The translations under genes were made by a program, and so were the position numbers. This document shows, one piece after another, positions 17,002 through 25,882 of a DNA stretch of 64,000 bases. This DNA comes from Nocardioides sp. HDW12B (GTDB lineage: Bacteria > Actinomycetota > Actinomycetes > Propionibacteriales > Nocardioidaceae). The DNA lies in contig NZ_CP049867.1 of the NCBI RefSeq assembly GCF_011299595.1, positions 124,001-188,000 on the forward strand. Reading direction: 5' to 3'. The notes under the pieces are model-generated. The model had not been told where the DNA came from, did no database searches, and saw only the letters and a list, made by a program, of their open reading frames with translations. The stretch's first letter is position 1. Each line of letters opens with the position of its first letter.

Positions 17002-17412
17002 ATGGACATCGAACAGGCACGGGACTTCGTGCGTGACAACCACCGGGCGGTGCTGGCCACGCGCACGCCCACCGGAGGCCTGCAGCAGACGCCGGTGCTC
17101 GTCACGGTCGACGACGCCGGCGTCTTCGTGGTGAGCAGCCGCGAGACGGCGTACAAGACGCGCAACCTGCGACGGGACCCGTGGGCGCAGCTGTGCGTCG
17201 TGCCGGACGGTTTCTTCGGCTCGTGGGTGTGGGTCGAGGGGCGCGTCGAGGTGGTCGGCCTGCCGGACGCGATGGGCGGCCTGGTCGACTACTACCGGTC
17301 CGTCAACGGCGAGCACGACGACTGGGACGACTACCGCGCCGCCATGGCGCGCGAGCGGCGCGTGCTGCTGCGGCTGACCGCCGAGCGGGTCGGCCCGACC
17401 CGCCAGGGCTGA
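17002..17412 (+). CDS. PPOX-class F420/flavin-dependent oxidoreductase
   Basis: The 136-residue product has the split-barrel PPOX fold typical of Rv1155-like proteins: FVRDNHRAVLATRTPTGGLQQTPV, a central ETAYKTRNLRRDP that contacts the cofactor phosphate, and WVWVEGRVEVVGLP. Family members reduce substrates with F420H2 or bind flavin. The ATG at 17002 begins the conserved region; the frame is open further upstream but crosses the tRNA. The substrate is unknown. Confidence 0.85.
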   Translation: MDIEQARDFVRDNHRAVLATRTPTGGLQQTPVLVTVDDAGVFVVSSRETAYKTRNLRRDPWAQLCVVPDGFFGSWVWVEGRVEVVGLPDAMGGLVDYYRSVNGEHDDWDDYRAAMARERRVLLRLTAERVGPTRQG

Positions 17413-17475
17413 GCACGGCTCGGGTCGCCGCACCGACCCCTGTCGGGTCGGCCGCGAGCGGCGTACCGTCGAGGG

Positions 17476-18504
17476 ATGGACCTCCAGCGGTTCAGCGTCG
17501 CGACGTTCAACCTCTACAACCTCCAGCTGCCGGGCGAGCCGATGAACCCGGGGCAGCGGGTGTGGACGGCCGAGGAGTTCGACCGCAAGCTGACGTGGAT
17601 CGGCGGCAAGCTGGCGGCGCTCGACGCCGACGTGGTGGGGCTGCAGGAGCTGTGGCACCGCGACGCGATCGTCCAGGTCCTCGAGCGCGCCGACCTCACC
17701 GAGGTGTACGACGTCGTCGCCGACCCGGCCGACGGCGGCCGGATCGTGTGCGCGGCGCTCGTCCGTCGTGGCCTCCTGCGCGGACAGCCGGACTGGATCG
17801 ACGTCTTCCCCGACGCCATGCGCCTGGACTCCACCGACCAGGCCGACCTGCAGGCGCCAGCCGTCAGCGTCAGCATCCCCGGCTTCTCCCGGCCCGTGCT
17901 GCACCTCCAGGTCGCGCTGCGCGACGACCCGCCGCTGACCGACGTCTTCGTGACCCACCTGAAGTCGAAGCTGCCGACCCGCATCGACCAGGAGCCGTGG
18001 TTCGACGCCGACCCCGACCTCTACCGGCCGCACACGACCGCGCTCGGTGCTGCGCTGTCGACCATCCGGCGCACCGCGGAGGCGACGGCCCTGCGGGTGC
18101 TGCTGACCGGGGTCATGAAGGGCACGACGACGCCGGTGCTCGTGCTGGGTGACGTCAACGACGGCCAGCACAGCAACACGTTGAACATCCTCACCGAGCA
18201 GCCGCGCTACCTGGTGGGGGAGTCGCGGGGTGGGGCGGACATCGGGCTCTACACGGCGCAGACGCTGCAGGAGTACCGCGACACCCGCGACGTCTACTAC
18301 ACCCACGTGCACGACGACCTGCGCGAGTCGCTCGACCACGTTCTTGTCAGTGAGCAGTTTTATGACAGCAGTCGGCGGCGGCTGTGGCTCTTCGACGGGC
18401 TGGTCATCCACAACGACCACCTCGACGACGAGGACCACCGGCTCACCGGGTCCGGGGACCACGGGGTGGTGCGGGTCAGCTTCACCTGGCGCCCCTTCAC
18501 CTGA
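17476..18504 (+). CDS. endonuclease/exonuclease/phosphatase (EEP) family protein
   Basis: The 342-residue protein has the EEP motifs in order: FSVATFNLYNLQLPG, VVGLQELWHRD (metal-binding Glu), LVLGDVNDGQHS (Asp/Asn pair), SLDHVLVS and GSGDHGVVRVSF (terminal catalytic Asp-His). It could act on nucleic acid, nucleotides or phospholipids; the family does not tell which. A GAGGG ribosome site precedes the ATG at 17476. It has no signal peptide. Confidence 0.85.
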   Translation: MDLQRFSVATFNLYNLQLPGEPMNPGQRVWTAEEFDRKLTWIGGKLAALDADVVGLQELWHRDAIVQVLERADLTEVYDVVADPADGGRIVCAALVRRGLLRGQPDWIDVFPDAMRLDSTDQADLQAPAVSVSIPGFSRPVLHLQVALRDDPPLTDVFVTHLKSKLPTRIDQEPWFDADPDLYRPHTTALGAALSTIRRTAEATALRVLLTGVMKGTTTPVLVLGDVNDGQHSNTLNILTEQPRYLVGESRGGADIGLYTAQTLQEYRDTRDVYYTHVHDDLRESLDHVLVSEQFYDSSRRRLWLFDGLVIHNDHLDDEDHRLTGSGDHGVVRVSFTWRPFT

Positions 18505-18519
18505 CCCGTCGACCCCCGG

Positions 18520-18659
18520 TGGTCGAGCCGCCCCACCCGCTGGTCGATCTCGACAGGCTCGATCCAAGGAGCAGCGAGCGCCAGCGAGCGTCGTCGAGAC
18601 CCGGTGAGTGGCAGAGCCGGCTTAAGTGGCGTCTCCACAGGCGATAGACCTGTCGAGCC
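18520..18659. repeat. dispersed CTCGACAGGCTCGA-type repeat element
   Basis: The gap after the EEP gene contains TCTCGACAGGCTCGATCC (18548-18565), GTCGTCGAGACC further on, and CCTGTCGAGCCACC near its end, all variants of one short repeat in both orientations. A related copy lies in the first codons of the thiamine permease gene (46736). No gene is visible in the gap. Confidence 0.55.
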
Positions 18660-18674
18660 ACCACCTAGTCGTCG

Positions 18675-19241
18675 TCAGACCGACGTGGCGTCGAGGACGG
18701 CCGTCCATGGCCTTGGGACGTCGTCGAGCGGCAGCGCCTCCAGGAGGAGTACGGCGTAGCGCGCCTTGCGCCCCGACCTCGCCGTGAGGAAGCGCCGGAG
18801 CAGCTCGTGACGGGTCCAACCACGCTGGGCCGGCATCTGCGCCAGCAGGCGCAGGGAACGGGTCTCGTCGGCAGCCTCGATGACCGCCTCGACCGCGTCC
18901 ACGCCGAGCGCGCGGATGAGCTCGCCCTCGAGATCGGGGGTGCACGCGAAGAACCCGAGCGTCTCGAGGTCGCGCGCGTCGTGGGTCTCGGCGAGTCCGG
19001 CCGCGGCAAGACCGTGCCGCACGAACGGCTGCTCCGGGGCGTCGTACAACCCCGCGAGGCGTACGCCGAGCCCGTGCGGCCCGTAGCGGGTGGCGAACGC
19101 CCGGACGTTGGTGACCCCGCCCATCGCCATTACGTCGACCCTCTCGGCAGCGAGGTCGCGGCCGCTCCTCGCCGCCAGCGTCAGCAGCGCCGCGCGGTCG
19201 CTCTCACCCTCGACCAGCACGACGGCGCGAGGGGAGTCCAC
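18675..19241 (-). CDS. stand-alone TOPRIM-domain protein (OLD-nuclease-like)
   Basis: The 188-residue product starts with VDSPRAVVLVEGESDRAALL, the TOPRIM glutamate motif of the OLD-family nucleases, then MAMGGVTNVRAFATRYG and LAGLYDAPEQPFVRHGL for the acidic second motif. No ATPase domain accompanies it. Such lone TOPRIM proteins are scattered in actinobacteria; the reaction is unknown. I prefer the GTG at 19241, because the only upstream alternative is a TTG at 19340 with non-conserved sequence between. It sits in an accessory-looking patch. Confidence 0.72.
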   Translation of the reverse strand: MDSPRAVVLVEGESDRAALLTLAARSGRDLAAERVDVMAMGGVTNVRAFATRYGPHGLGVRLAGLYDAPEQPFVRHGLAAAGLAETHDARDLETLGFFACTPDLEGELIRALGVDAVEAVIEAADETRSLRLLAQMPAQRGWTRHELLRRFLTARSGRKARYAVLLLEALPLDDVPRPWTAVLDATSV

Positions 19242-19396
19242 CGGACCATGGCAGCGCCGGGAGCCGGAAGGCGTCAACACGTTTCCCGTCAGCGGCAGGA
19301 GCAGCGGGGGCTTGCTCGGGCGCGTGCCGCTGCGCGCCAACGGGGACAGATGCAGTCGCTACTCGAGCATCGAAATGCTTCGGACGTGGCTGCCCC

Positions 19397-19861
19397 TCAG
19401 CGCGTCACACGAGGCCAGCGTTGGGCGTCGACTCCCCGAATCGGGTTGTAGTCCGCGGAGATCACGGCCGATACGCCGGCCCCGGTCAGCTCGGCCACCA
19501 GGATGCGCTTCATCGTGGCGGCCATCTCGTGGCTGAGCCATTCACTGGTGTTGGCATACACATAGGCCGCTTCAGTGTCTACGCAGACGGTGGCGCTGCT
19601 GGGTGTGCGGTCCTCGGGTACGGCCGCGTGGGATGACTCGTACTCGGTACCACTCTCGCCGACATGCATGAACCGGTCGGCCACGGCGAGCAGGGCGTCC
19701 GCCGCCCGCTCCACCGTGTCGGTGACCACACGAAATCTCGGCTCCGCCTCCCAGCCGTCTTCGTAGTGACCCGTCGCCTCGGCGGGGTCCTCGATGTCCT
19801 CCCAGTCGGGTTGGATCGGATCTTCGGCGTGGAAGCAATCGGCCGCGAAGGTTACTGACAT
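19397..19861 (-). CDS. hypothetical acidic protein, 154 aa
   Basis: The frame from the ATG at 19861 encodes a Cys-poor, acidic protein (AEDPIQPDWEDIEDPAEATGHYEDGWEAEP at its N-terminus in two segments) with a more regular second half (WLSHEMAATMKRILVAELTGAGVSAV). Codon and base use is less GC-biased than the neighbours. I recognise no family. It lies upstream of the TOPRIM gene on the same strand, 155 bp away, and the two may have arrived together. Confidence 0.55.
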   Translation of the reverse strand: MSVTFAADCFHAEDPIQPDWEDIEDPAEATGHYEDGWEAEPRFRVVTDTVERAADALLAVADRFMHVGESGTEYESSHAAVPEDRTPSSATVCVDTEAAYVYANTSEWLSHEMAATMKRILVAELTGAGVSAVISADYNPIRGVDAQRWPRVTR

Positions 19862-20113
19862 GGGCGTCACCGTATGACGGCGCTGCCACCTGGACGTGCA
19901 CTCTTCCCCTGCCCGCGTCGGCCCCGCGCCGACTGGACACCACCTGCACCCGGCAGTGGGACGAGGTCGAGGCGCAGTTTGTGGACGAGTCGAGGCAGCG
20001 TGCTGAGTGCAGGAGCCTGCCTGTTCTCGCGGAGAACGTTCCCCGACCTCTGATCCATGATTCCCCTCACGCCGAGCGCGACGCTCATGTGTACTCGGCG
20101 TGGAGGTGCGGAC

Positions 20114-20869
20114 ATGGAGTGGCTGCTGATGGCGCTCGCGGTCGGTGGGGGCGGCACCTACGGATGGACGAAGTGGCGTGCCGGCGCGGCCGATCGCGCT
20201 GAGCAGGCGGCAGACCTCGAGGTCGTGCGACGGCTGGCCGACGAGGACGTCACGGTGCTGGGCGAGCAGCTCAGCCGCCTGGACACCCGGCTCGCGGGTG
20301 CCCCGCTGGACGACGACGCGCGGGTCGACTACCAGGCGGCGCTGGACGCCTACGAGCGGGCCGGGCGGGCGGTGCCGCTGCTGAAGAGTGCGGCCGAGGT
20401 GAGCACGGTGATCGACACCTTGTCCCACGGCCGCCACGCGATGGCGTGCGTGGAGGCCCGGGTCGCCGGTGAACCCCCGCCGCCGTGGCGCCCGCCGTGC
20501 TTCTTCGACCCGCGCCACGGGATGTCGGTGACCAACGTGATGTGGACCCCGCCGGGCCGGGGGACCCGCACGGTGCCGGCCTGCGCCCAGGACGCAGCCA
20601 GGGTCGCCCAGCACGAGAAGCCGGAGGTCCGCAGCGTGGTGCTGGGAGGGCGGCGCGTCCCGTACTGGCAGGCAGGGTCGGCGATCCTGCCCTACACGCA
20701 GGGCTACTTCACCGGTGCGGCGGGAATGGCCTGGGCCTACGAGGTGGCTGCGCGTGACGTCATGCTGCCGACGTCGCTCGGTTACTTCGGGGTCGGTGGC
20801 GGGGGCTTCGGAGACGGCGGCGGCGGAGGGGACGCCGGGGGAGGCGACGGAGGCGGAGGGGGCTTCTGA
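20114..20869 (+). CDS. hypothetical membrane-anchored protein with Gly-rich tail
   Basis: The 251-residue product has a short N-terminal hydrophobic helix (EWLLMALAVGGGGTYGW), a helical, charged middle, then CFFDPRHGMSVTNVMWTPPGRG and VPACAQDAARV, a Cys-containing element I have seen in actinobacterial proteins of unknown role, and a tail of Gly/Asp repeats (residues about 225-251). The ATG at 20114 follows GGAGGTGCGGAC, a good ribosome site. The 252-bp gap upstream holds no recognisable gene. Confidence 0.7.
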   Translation: MEWLLMALAVGGGGTYGWTKWRAGAADRAEQAADLEVVRRLADEDVTVLGEQLSRLDTRLAGAPLDDDARVDYQAALDAYERAGRAVPLLKSAAEVSTVIDTLSHGRHAMACVEARVAGEPPPPWRPPCFFDPRHGMSVTNVMWTPPGRGTRTVPACAQDAARVAQHEKPEVRSVVLGGRRVPYWQAGSAILPYTQGYFTGAAGMAWAYEVAARDVMLPTSLGYFGVGGGGFGDGGGGGDAGGGDGGGGGF

Positions 20870-20910
20870 GCCCCCCACCCGTGGCGGACGTACGGCGCTA
20901 GCGTGGCCGA

Positions 20911-21432
20911 GTGCCCGATCTCGTGACCCCGTCGACCGATCTCCACGCGGCGTGGCTCGACTGCCACCACGAGTGGGGCCCGGGGCGCCACGAGGACGGC
21001 TTCGGCGTGCGGGAGACCGACGACGTCGTTTCGGAGGCGGGCTTCGCGGCGTACGTGACGCGGCTGGTCGACCAGGCCGACCCGGCGCAGGCCGAGGCGA
21101 TGGGGCGGATGCCCTGCAGCTACCGATGGATCGTCGAGGACGGCCAGGTCCTCGGCGGCATCGCGCTGCGCCACGAGCTGTCCGCGAAGACCGAGCCGCT
21201 CGGCCACGTCGGGTACGGCGTACGCCCCTCCGCCCGAGGGCGCGGCGTGGCGACGTGGGCGCTCGGCGCGATCCTCGCCGAGGCCCGCACCCTCGGGCTG
21301 GACCGCGTGGTCGCGGTCTGCGACGTCGACAACGCGGCGTCGGCGCGGGTCATCGAGCACCACGGCGGGCGCCTCGAGGGCATCCGCGACACCGAGCACG
21401 GCACCGTCCGGCGCCACGTCATCGGCCTCTGA
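20911..21432 (+). CDS. GNAT family N-acetyltransferase
   Basis: The 173-residue protein has the GNAT acetyl-CoA loop GYGVRPSARGRGVATWAL and the following NAASARVIEHHGGRLEG, ending HVIGL. It probably acetylates a small molecule, amino acid or protein; the acceptor is unknown. The GTG at 20911 begins the reading frame. It converges on the sulfite-oxidase-type gene, with 36 bp between stops. Confidence 0.85.
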   Translation: MPDLVTPSTDLHAAWLDCHHEWGPGRHEDGFGVRETDDVVSEAGFAAYVTRLVDQADPAQAEAMGRMPCSYRWIVEDGQVLGGIALRHELSAKTEPLGHVGYGVRPSARGRGVATWALGAILAEARTLGLDRVVAVCDVDNAASARVIEHHGGRLEGIRDTEHGTVRRHVIGL

Positions 21433-21468
21433 CCGATCCGTGAGGGCCGGTCAGGAGCACGTCCCGGC

Positions 21469-22695
21469 TCAGCCGACGCTGACCGGGTGGTCCACGATCG
21501 CGCCGAACAGGTAGCCCTGCTCGTTGAACGGCACCGTCTCCGGCTGCACGTTGCCCTGGTCGTCGCGGGCGCGGACGCTGACGGTGTGCTGACCGCGCTT
21601 GGCGTTCCAGGGGAAGGACCACTGCCGCCAGGCCAGGGTGTCGTTGCGCTTCTCGAGCACGGCGGGGCGCCAGGGGGCGCCGTCGACGCTGACGTCGACG
21701 CGGCTGATGCGTCCGAGACCGGACCAGGAGCGACCCGTGAGGCGCTGCGCTCCGGGAGCGAGCGAAGCCGGGAAGGGGAGCTCGAGCGCGCTCTTGACGA
21801 CCTGCGTCGTGACGAGCGGGGCGTCGGGGTAGTCCGGCCCGAAGAGCCGGTAGCTCGTGGTGTTCCACTGCGAGTAGAGCGGCGTCTCGGAGACCTCGAT
21901 CGACCCGACCCACTTCACGTTCGCGACGCCGACCCAGCCGGGGGCGAGCAGCCGCACCGGGTAGCCGTGGTCCAGCGGCAGCGGTACGCCGTTCATCTGC
22001 GTGACCAGCAGCGTGTCGGCCAGCGCCTTCTCGACGGGGATCGGGCGCTGGACCCGCTGGGAGTCGAGGCCGACCGGCATGACGTCGAGCGCCGTGGGCT
22101 TCAGCCCAGCCCGCTCCAGAACCGCGGCCAGCGGCACGCCCGTCCAGGTGGCGACGCCGATCGCGCCCAGGCCCCAGGCGGTGCCGGCAGCCGGCGTGCC
22201 CTGCCGGGAGCCGAAGAAGCTGCGTGCGTTGCCCGCGCACTCGATCGCGCGGGTGACGGTGACCTGGGGGAGGGCCTGCAGGTCCACGAGCGACAGCGAC
22301 AGCTCCCGGTCGACGCCGGTCCCGTGGATGCGCAGGCGCCAGGTGGTGGCGTCGATGCGCGGCGTCGTCGTGTGGTTGCGGATGAAGAACCGGTCGATCG
22401 GGGTGACGTAGCCCTGGCCCTTCATGGCCTCCCAGCGCATCTCGGCGTTGGTGCCGCGGATGATGAAGAGCTCGGGCGGCAGCGGCTTGGCGATGGGGGT
22501 GTCGGCGGCGAAGGCGCGCGCCGTGCCCAGCGCTCCCGGGCCGGTGGTGAGCCCGCCGCCGACCGCGGCGACGCCGAGACCGGCGAGCCCGGCCTTGAGC
22601 AGTCCGCGGCGTGACACCCCGGTGCGCGCGGTCGAGCGGAGGCGCTCGGCCCGCTCGGCGTCGTACTCGTGCTCCCGCAGCAGTCCCCGCTCCAT
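21469..22695 (-). CDS. sulfite oxidase-type molybdopterin enzyme, Tat-exported
   Basis: The 408-residue product has a Tat signal (SRRGLLKAGLAGLGVAAVGGG) and the SUOX fold: YVTPIDRFFIRNHTTTP, the Mo-ligating Cys in AIECAGNARSFFG, GLGAIGVATWTGVPLA, and a C-terminal Ig-like dimerisation domain (SWSGLGRISRVDVSVDGAPW, WRQWSFPW). It likely oxidises sulfite or a related substrate outside the membrane. It has no neighbouring cytochrome subunit in this window. It is divergent from the spermidine-synthase-like gene. Confidence 0.9.
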   Translation of the reverse strand: MERGLLREHEYDAERAERLRSTARTGVSRRGLLKAGLAGLGVAAVGGGLTTGPGALGTARAFAADTPIAKPLPPELFIIRGTNAEMRWEAMKGQGYVTPIDRFFIRNHTTTPRIDATTWRLRIHGTGVDRELSLSLVDLQALPQVTVTRAIECAGNARSFFGSRQGTPAAGTAWGLGAIGVATWTGVPLAAVLERAGLKPTALDVMPVGLDSQRVQRPIPVEKALADTLLVTQMNGVPLPLDHGYPVRLLAPGWVGVANVKWVGSIEVSETPLYSQWNTTSYRLFGPDYPDAPLVTTQVVKSALELPFPASLAPGAQRLTGRSWSGLGRISRVDVSVDGAPWRPAVLEKRNDTLAWRQWSFPWNAKRGQHTVSVRARDDQGNVQPETVPFNEQGYLFGAIVDHPVSVG

Positions 22696-22812
22696 CGTGG
22701 CTCCCTCTCGTCAAACAACCCAAAGTCGATTGGATTACTCATATCACGAGGGTGGGTGCGCCAGGACCCCCGCTGCGGGCCTCGGTTGGGCGCGTCGGGG
22801 ATCATCGGGCGG

Positions 22813-24294
22813 GTGGAGTCCCCGAGCGCGCCGCTGACCGGCTGGGTGGCCGGCGCCCTGGTCTTCGGGTCCTCGGCCGCCGTGCTGGTGGTCGAGATCG
22901 TGGCGCTGCGCCTGCTGGCGCCCTACCTCGGACTGACCCTGGAGACCAGCACCCTGGTCATCGGCATCGCCCTCACGGCCATCGCGGTCGGGTCGTGGGC
23001 GGGCGGTCGCGCCGCCGACACCGTCGCGCCGCGGCGTACGCTCGCGCCCCTGCTCGCGGTCTCCGGCGCCGTCGTGGCCGCCACGCCGTTCGTGGTGCGC
23101 GCCGCCGGCGAGGCCGCCACCACCGGCCCGGTGCTGCTGGTGGCCGCGCTCGTGATCTTCGTGGCCGGCGCGGCGCTGTCGGCGGTCACGCCCATGGTGA
23201 CCAAGCTCCAGCTGACCGACCTCGGCGAGACCGGCGCCGTGGTCGGACGGCTCTCGGGCGTCGGCACCGCCGGCGCCATCGCCGGCACGGTGCTCACCGG
23301 CTTCGTGCTCGTCTCGCGGGTGCCCGTCAGCGGCATCCTCGTCGGCCTCGGCGCCCTGCTCGTGGTCGCCGCGGTCGCGGTCGAGGTGCTGCTGCACCGC
23401 CGCCGCCCCGGCGTGGTCCCGGCCGTCGTCGTGCTCGTCGGCGGGCTGGCCGCGGTCGTCGCGCCCGGCGGCTGCGACGAGGAGACCGTCTACCACTGCG
23501 CGGAGATCGTCGCCGACGACGAGCGGTCCGGCGGGCGGCTGCTGCTGCTCGACGGCGTCGGGCACTCGTACGTCGACGTCGACGACCCGACGTACCTCGA
23601 GTTCGACTACGTGCAGTCGATCGCCTCGCTCGTCGACACCGCCTACCCGGCCGGGGAGCCGCTCGTCGGCTACCACCTGGGCGCCGGTGGGCTGACGCTG
23701 CCGCGCTACCTCGACGTCGTGCGCCCTGGTACGACGAGCCTGGTCTCGGAGATCGACCCCGGCGTGGTCGGCGTCGACACCGAGCGGCTGGGCCTGCGGA
23801 CGGGGGAGTCCCTGGAGGTGCGCGTCGAGGACGGTCGCCTCGGGCTCGAGCGGCTGGACGATGCGGCGTACGACCTGGTGGTGGGTGACGCCTTCGGCGG
23901 CGTCACCGTGCCGTGGCACCTGACCACCCGCGAGGCCGTCACCGAGGTACGGCGGGTGCTGGCCGACGACGGGCTCTACGTCATGAACCTCATCGACCAC
24001 GGGGACGTCGCCTTCGCGCGCGCCGAGGTGGCCACGCTGGCCGAGCAGTTCGACCACGTCGCCGTGGCCTCGCAGTCGGAGACGCTGCGCTTCGAGGACG
24101 GTGGCAACCTGGTCGTGGTGGCCGGTGACCGGGCCGTCGACGCGGCCGCGTGGACCGGGCGGATGGCCGAGCGGGACCTCGACTACGACGTGATCGAGGG
24201 GGCGGCGCTCGAGCGCTGGGTCGGTGGCGCCGAGGTGCTCACCGACGACCACGCCCCGGTCGACCAGCTGCTCACGCCGTACCCGACCGGCTGA
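22813..24294 (+). CDS. membrane-bound spermidine synthase-like protein (fused MFS-like domain)
   Basis: The 493-residue protein has six to seven membrane helices (residues about 10-215; VEIVALRLLAPYLGLTLETSTLVIGIALTAIAVGSWAGG is typical in two parts) followed by a spermidine synthase-type Rossmann methyltransferase-like domain (YVQSIASLVD, GYHLGAGGLTLPRYL, VEDGRLGLERL, DLVVGDAFGGVTVPWHL). This is the fused architecture of unknown-role actinobacterial proteins. Polyamine synthesis is not certain because the Asp/Glu catalytic set is partly changed. The GTG at 22813 starts the conserved part. Confidence 0.82.
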   Translation: MESPSAPLTGWVAGALVFGSSAAVLVVEIVALRLLAPYLGLTLETSTLVIGIALTAIAVGSWAGGRAADTVAPRRTLAPLLAVSGAVVAATPFVVRAAGEAATTGPVLLVAALVIFVAGAALSAVTPMVTKLQLTDLGETGAVVGRLSGVGTAGAIAGTVLTGFVLVSRVPVSGILVGLGALLVVAAVAVEVLLHRRRPGVVPAVVVLVGGLAAVVAPGGCDEETVYHCAEIVADDERSGGRLLLLDGVGHSYVDVDDPTYLEFDYVQSIASLVDTAYPAGEPLVGYHLGAGGLTLPRYLDVVRPGTTSLVSEIDPGVVGVDTERLGLRTGESLEVRVEDGRLGLERLDDAAYDLVVGDAFGGVTVPWHLTTREAVTEVRRVLADDGLYVMNLIDHGDVAFARAEVATLAEQFDHVAVASQSETLRFEDGGNLVVVAGDRAVDAAAWTGRMAERDLDYDVIEGAALERWVGGAEVLTDDHAPVDQLLTPYPTG

Positions 24295-24303
24295 ATCCGC
24301 CAC

Positions 24304-24360
24304 CACGGAGGGGCTGCCTCAGGCGGAGGGCTGCCTCACGCGGAGGGCAGCCTCACGCGG
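24304..24360. repeat. 17-bp tandem repeat over a gene end
   Basis: About three units of CGGAGGGCTGCCTCACG run through the convergent gap and into the last codons of the DUF305 gene, whose stop (24353-24355) lies inside the last unit. No T tract is present. Confidence 0.65.
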
Positions 24361-25030
24361 AGAACCAGTCCACCAGCCAGGTCCGCATCTGGACCATCTC
24401 CTCGCGCTGCTGTGCGCTGATGTCCTCGGCCAGCCGCGCCACCTGCGGGTGCTCGACGTCGCCGTGCATGCGCAGGCGCTGCGACATCATCACCGCGACC
24501 ATGTGGTGCCCGATCATGTCGACCAGGAACGCCCGGTCGAGCTCGTCACCGCTCAGGCCAGACAGGTCGCGCATCATCGGCTCGTAGTCGGTGTCGGCCT
24601 CGGCGCCGGGGTGCCAGCGGTCGAGCCAGCCCTGCATCTGCTCGACCTGGGCGCTCTGCCCGGCCACCACGGCGGCGCCGAGGTCGCGCATCTCGGGGCG
24701 GTCGGACCGGGCCAGCTCCTCGGCGGCGCCGATCGCCTCCTCGTGGTGGGGGATCATCGCGACGAGGTACTCCGCCTCCGAGTCGACGTCCATCAGGCCG
24801 CTGCCCATGCCGACCCCGCCGGTGCCCGACCCGGCCCGGTCGCCCCTCCCCGAGCGGCCGGACCCGGACATCATGCCGAGGTCGTCGTCGGGGTCCTCCG
24901 TGCCCGACATCATCGGGCCCCGAGCGTCGTCGTCGTCGCCGTCACCGACGGCGGTCCCCACCCAGAAGGCGCTCCCCACGACGACGACCAGGGCGAGCAG
25001 CCCTGCCAGCACGACCACGATCCTGCGCAT
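24353..25030 (-). CDS. DUF305 domain secreted protein
   Basis: The 225-residue product begins with a membrane anchor or signal (RRIVVVLAGLLALVVVVGSAF), then a Met/Gly/Asp-rich linker, then a DUF305 ferritin-like four-helix domain with the paired motifs AMIPHHEEAIGAA and MIGHHMVAVMMSQ. Their His and Met residues suggest metal binding, and copper is often proposed for this family, though not shown here. The ATG at 25030 is favoured because the signal starts there. Confidence 0.85.
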   Translation of the reverse strand: MRRIVVVLAGLLALVVVVGSAFWVGTAVGDGDDDDARGPMMSGTEDPDDDLGMMSGSGRSGRGDRAGSGTGGVGMGSGLMDVDSEAEYLVAMIPHHEEAIGAAEELARSDRPEMRDLGAAVVAGQSAQVEQMQGWLDRWHPGAEADTDYEPMMRDLSGLSGDELDRAFLVDMIGHHMVAVMMSQRLRMHGDVEHPQVARLAEDISAQQREEMVQMRTWLVDWFSA

Positions 25031-25163
25031 GACGATCCCGTTCCTCTCACCACCAGGCTGCGCGCCGTACGCCGTGAACGGCAGGGTCGGGAGACACCGG
25101 CCGGCAGTCCGATGGCACCGGGGGAGGTGACCCTCGGCCTCGCGGGGAGCAGGGGTGGGGACA

Positions 25164-25790
25164 ATGACTCCCATGACGTCCCCCCGCCGGCTCCTGCGCT
25201 TCGACGACCCCGACGTGAAGGGCTACCCGCTGCTGAACTCGATCGTGGTGCCGCGCCCGATCGCGTGGGTCTCCAGCCTCTCGGCCGACGGCGTCGGCAA
25301 CCTCGCGCCGCACTCGTTCTACACCGTGGCGTGCGCCGACCCCGGCGTCGTGCAGTTCACCTCGATCGGCGCCAAGGACACCCTGCGCAACGTGCAGGAG
25401 ACCGGCGAGTTCGTCGTCAACGTGGCCCCGCGGTGGCTGCTGGAGCAGGTCAACAACTCCAGCGCGCGCTTCGACGCCGACACCTTCGAGGCCGAGGCGC
25501 TCGACATCGCGATGGAGCCCAGCGACCTGGTGGCGCCGCTGCGTGTCGCCGACGCCCCGGCGTCGCTGGAGTGCCGGCTGCACAGCACCGTCGACTTCGG
25601 CAGCTCGACCGTCGTCTTCGGGACCGTCGTCGCCGCGTCCGTGCGCGAGGACGTGCTCGACGGCGACCACCCGACGATGGAGGGCCTCCAGCCGCTCTCA
25701 CGCCTCGGTCGCGACGAGTGGGGCCTGCCGCCCGAGGTCTTCCGGATCACCCGCCCCGGGCGTCCCGAGGACATCCCCGGCCGCGGCTGA
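25164..25790 (+). CDS. flavin reductase family protein
   Basis: The 208-residue protein has the FMN-binding split barrel of the flavin reductase-like family: LNSIVVPRPIAWVSSLSADGVGNLAPHSFYTVAC near residue 20 and GEFVVNVAPRWLLEQVNNSS. It may supply reduced flavin or bind FMN itself. Three starts are possible (GTG 25155, ATG 25164, ATG 25173); 25164 is best spaced behind AGGGGTGGGG. The gene ends in front of a 33-bp inverted repeat. Confidence 0.85.
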   Translation: MTPMTSPRRLLRFDDPDVKGYPLLNSIVVPRPIAWVSSLSADGVGNLAPHSFYTVACADPGVVQFTSIGAKDTLRNVQETGEFVVNVAPRWLLEQVNNSSARFDADTFEAEALDIAMEPSDLVAPLRVADAPASLECRLHSTVDFGSSTVVFGTVVAASVREDVLDGDHPTMEGLQPLSRLGRDEWGLPPEVFRITRPGRPEDIPGRG

Positions 25791-25795
25791 CGGCC

Positions 25796-25878
25796 GCACA
25801 TTTCTTTCAAAAGAACGTTCAGAAGCCCCCTCGGCGAACGCGGACGGGCTTCTGAACGATCTTTTGAACGAAATGTGC
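25796..25878. repeat. long intergenic inverted repeat, 33-bp arms (family with 30249)
   Basis: Arms 25796-25828 and 25846-25878 pair over 33 bp with two mismatches and a 17-nt spacer. The arm reads GCACATTTCTTTCAAAAGAA then CGTTCAGAAGCCC. It lies between convergent genes. The copy at 30249-30331 shares the arm plan but differs at linked positions, as paired-arm elements do. Confidence 0.9.
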
Positions 25879-25882
25879 TCCC

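Noticed and set aside
14938-18567. A 1209-codon open frame on the minus strand
   Set aside because: It runs antisense through the channel, PPOX and EEP genes and across tRNA-Tyr. The protein is low complexity and its frame is open only because of high GC.
18520-18659. Possible insertion-sequence remnant
   Set aside because: Only short repeats of CTCGACAGG type are present, with no transposase codons or target duplication.
22696-22812. Small frame starting MSNPIDFGLFDEREPRW on the minus strand before the sulfite oxidase gene
   Set aside because: The start is in the leader, but the frame runs into the sulfite oxidase gene in another phase and turns into shadow sequence. It may only be leader RNA.
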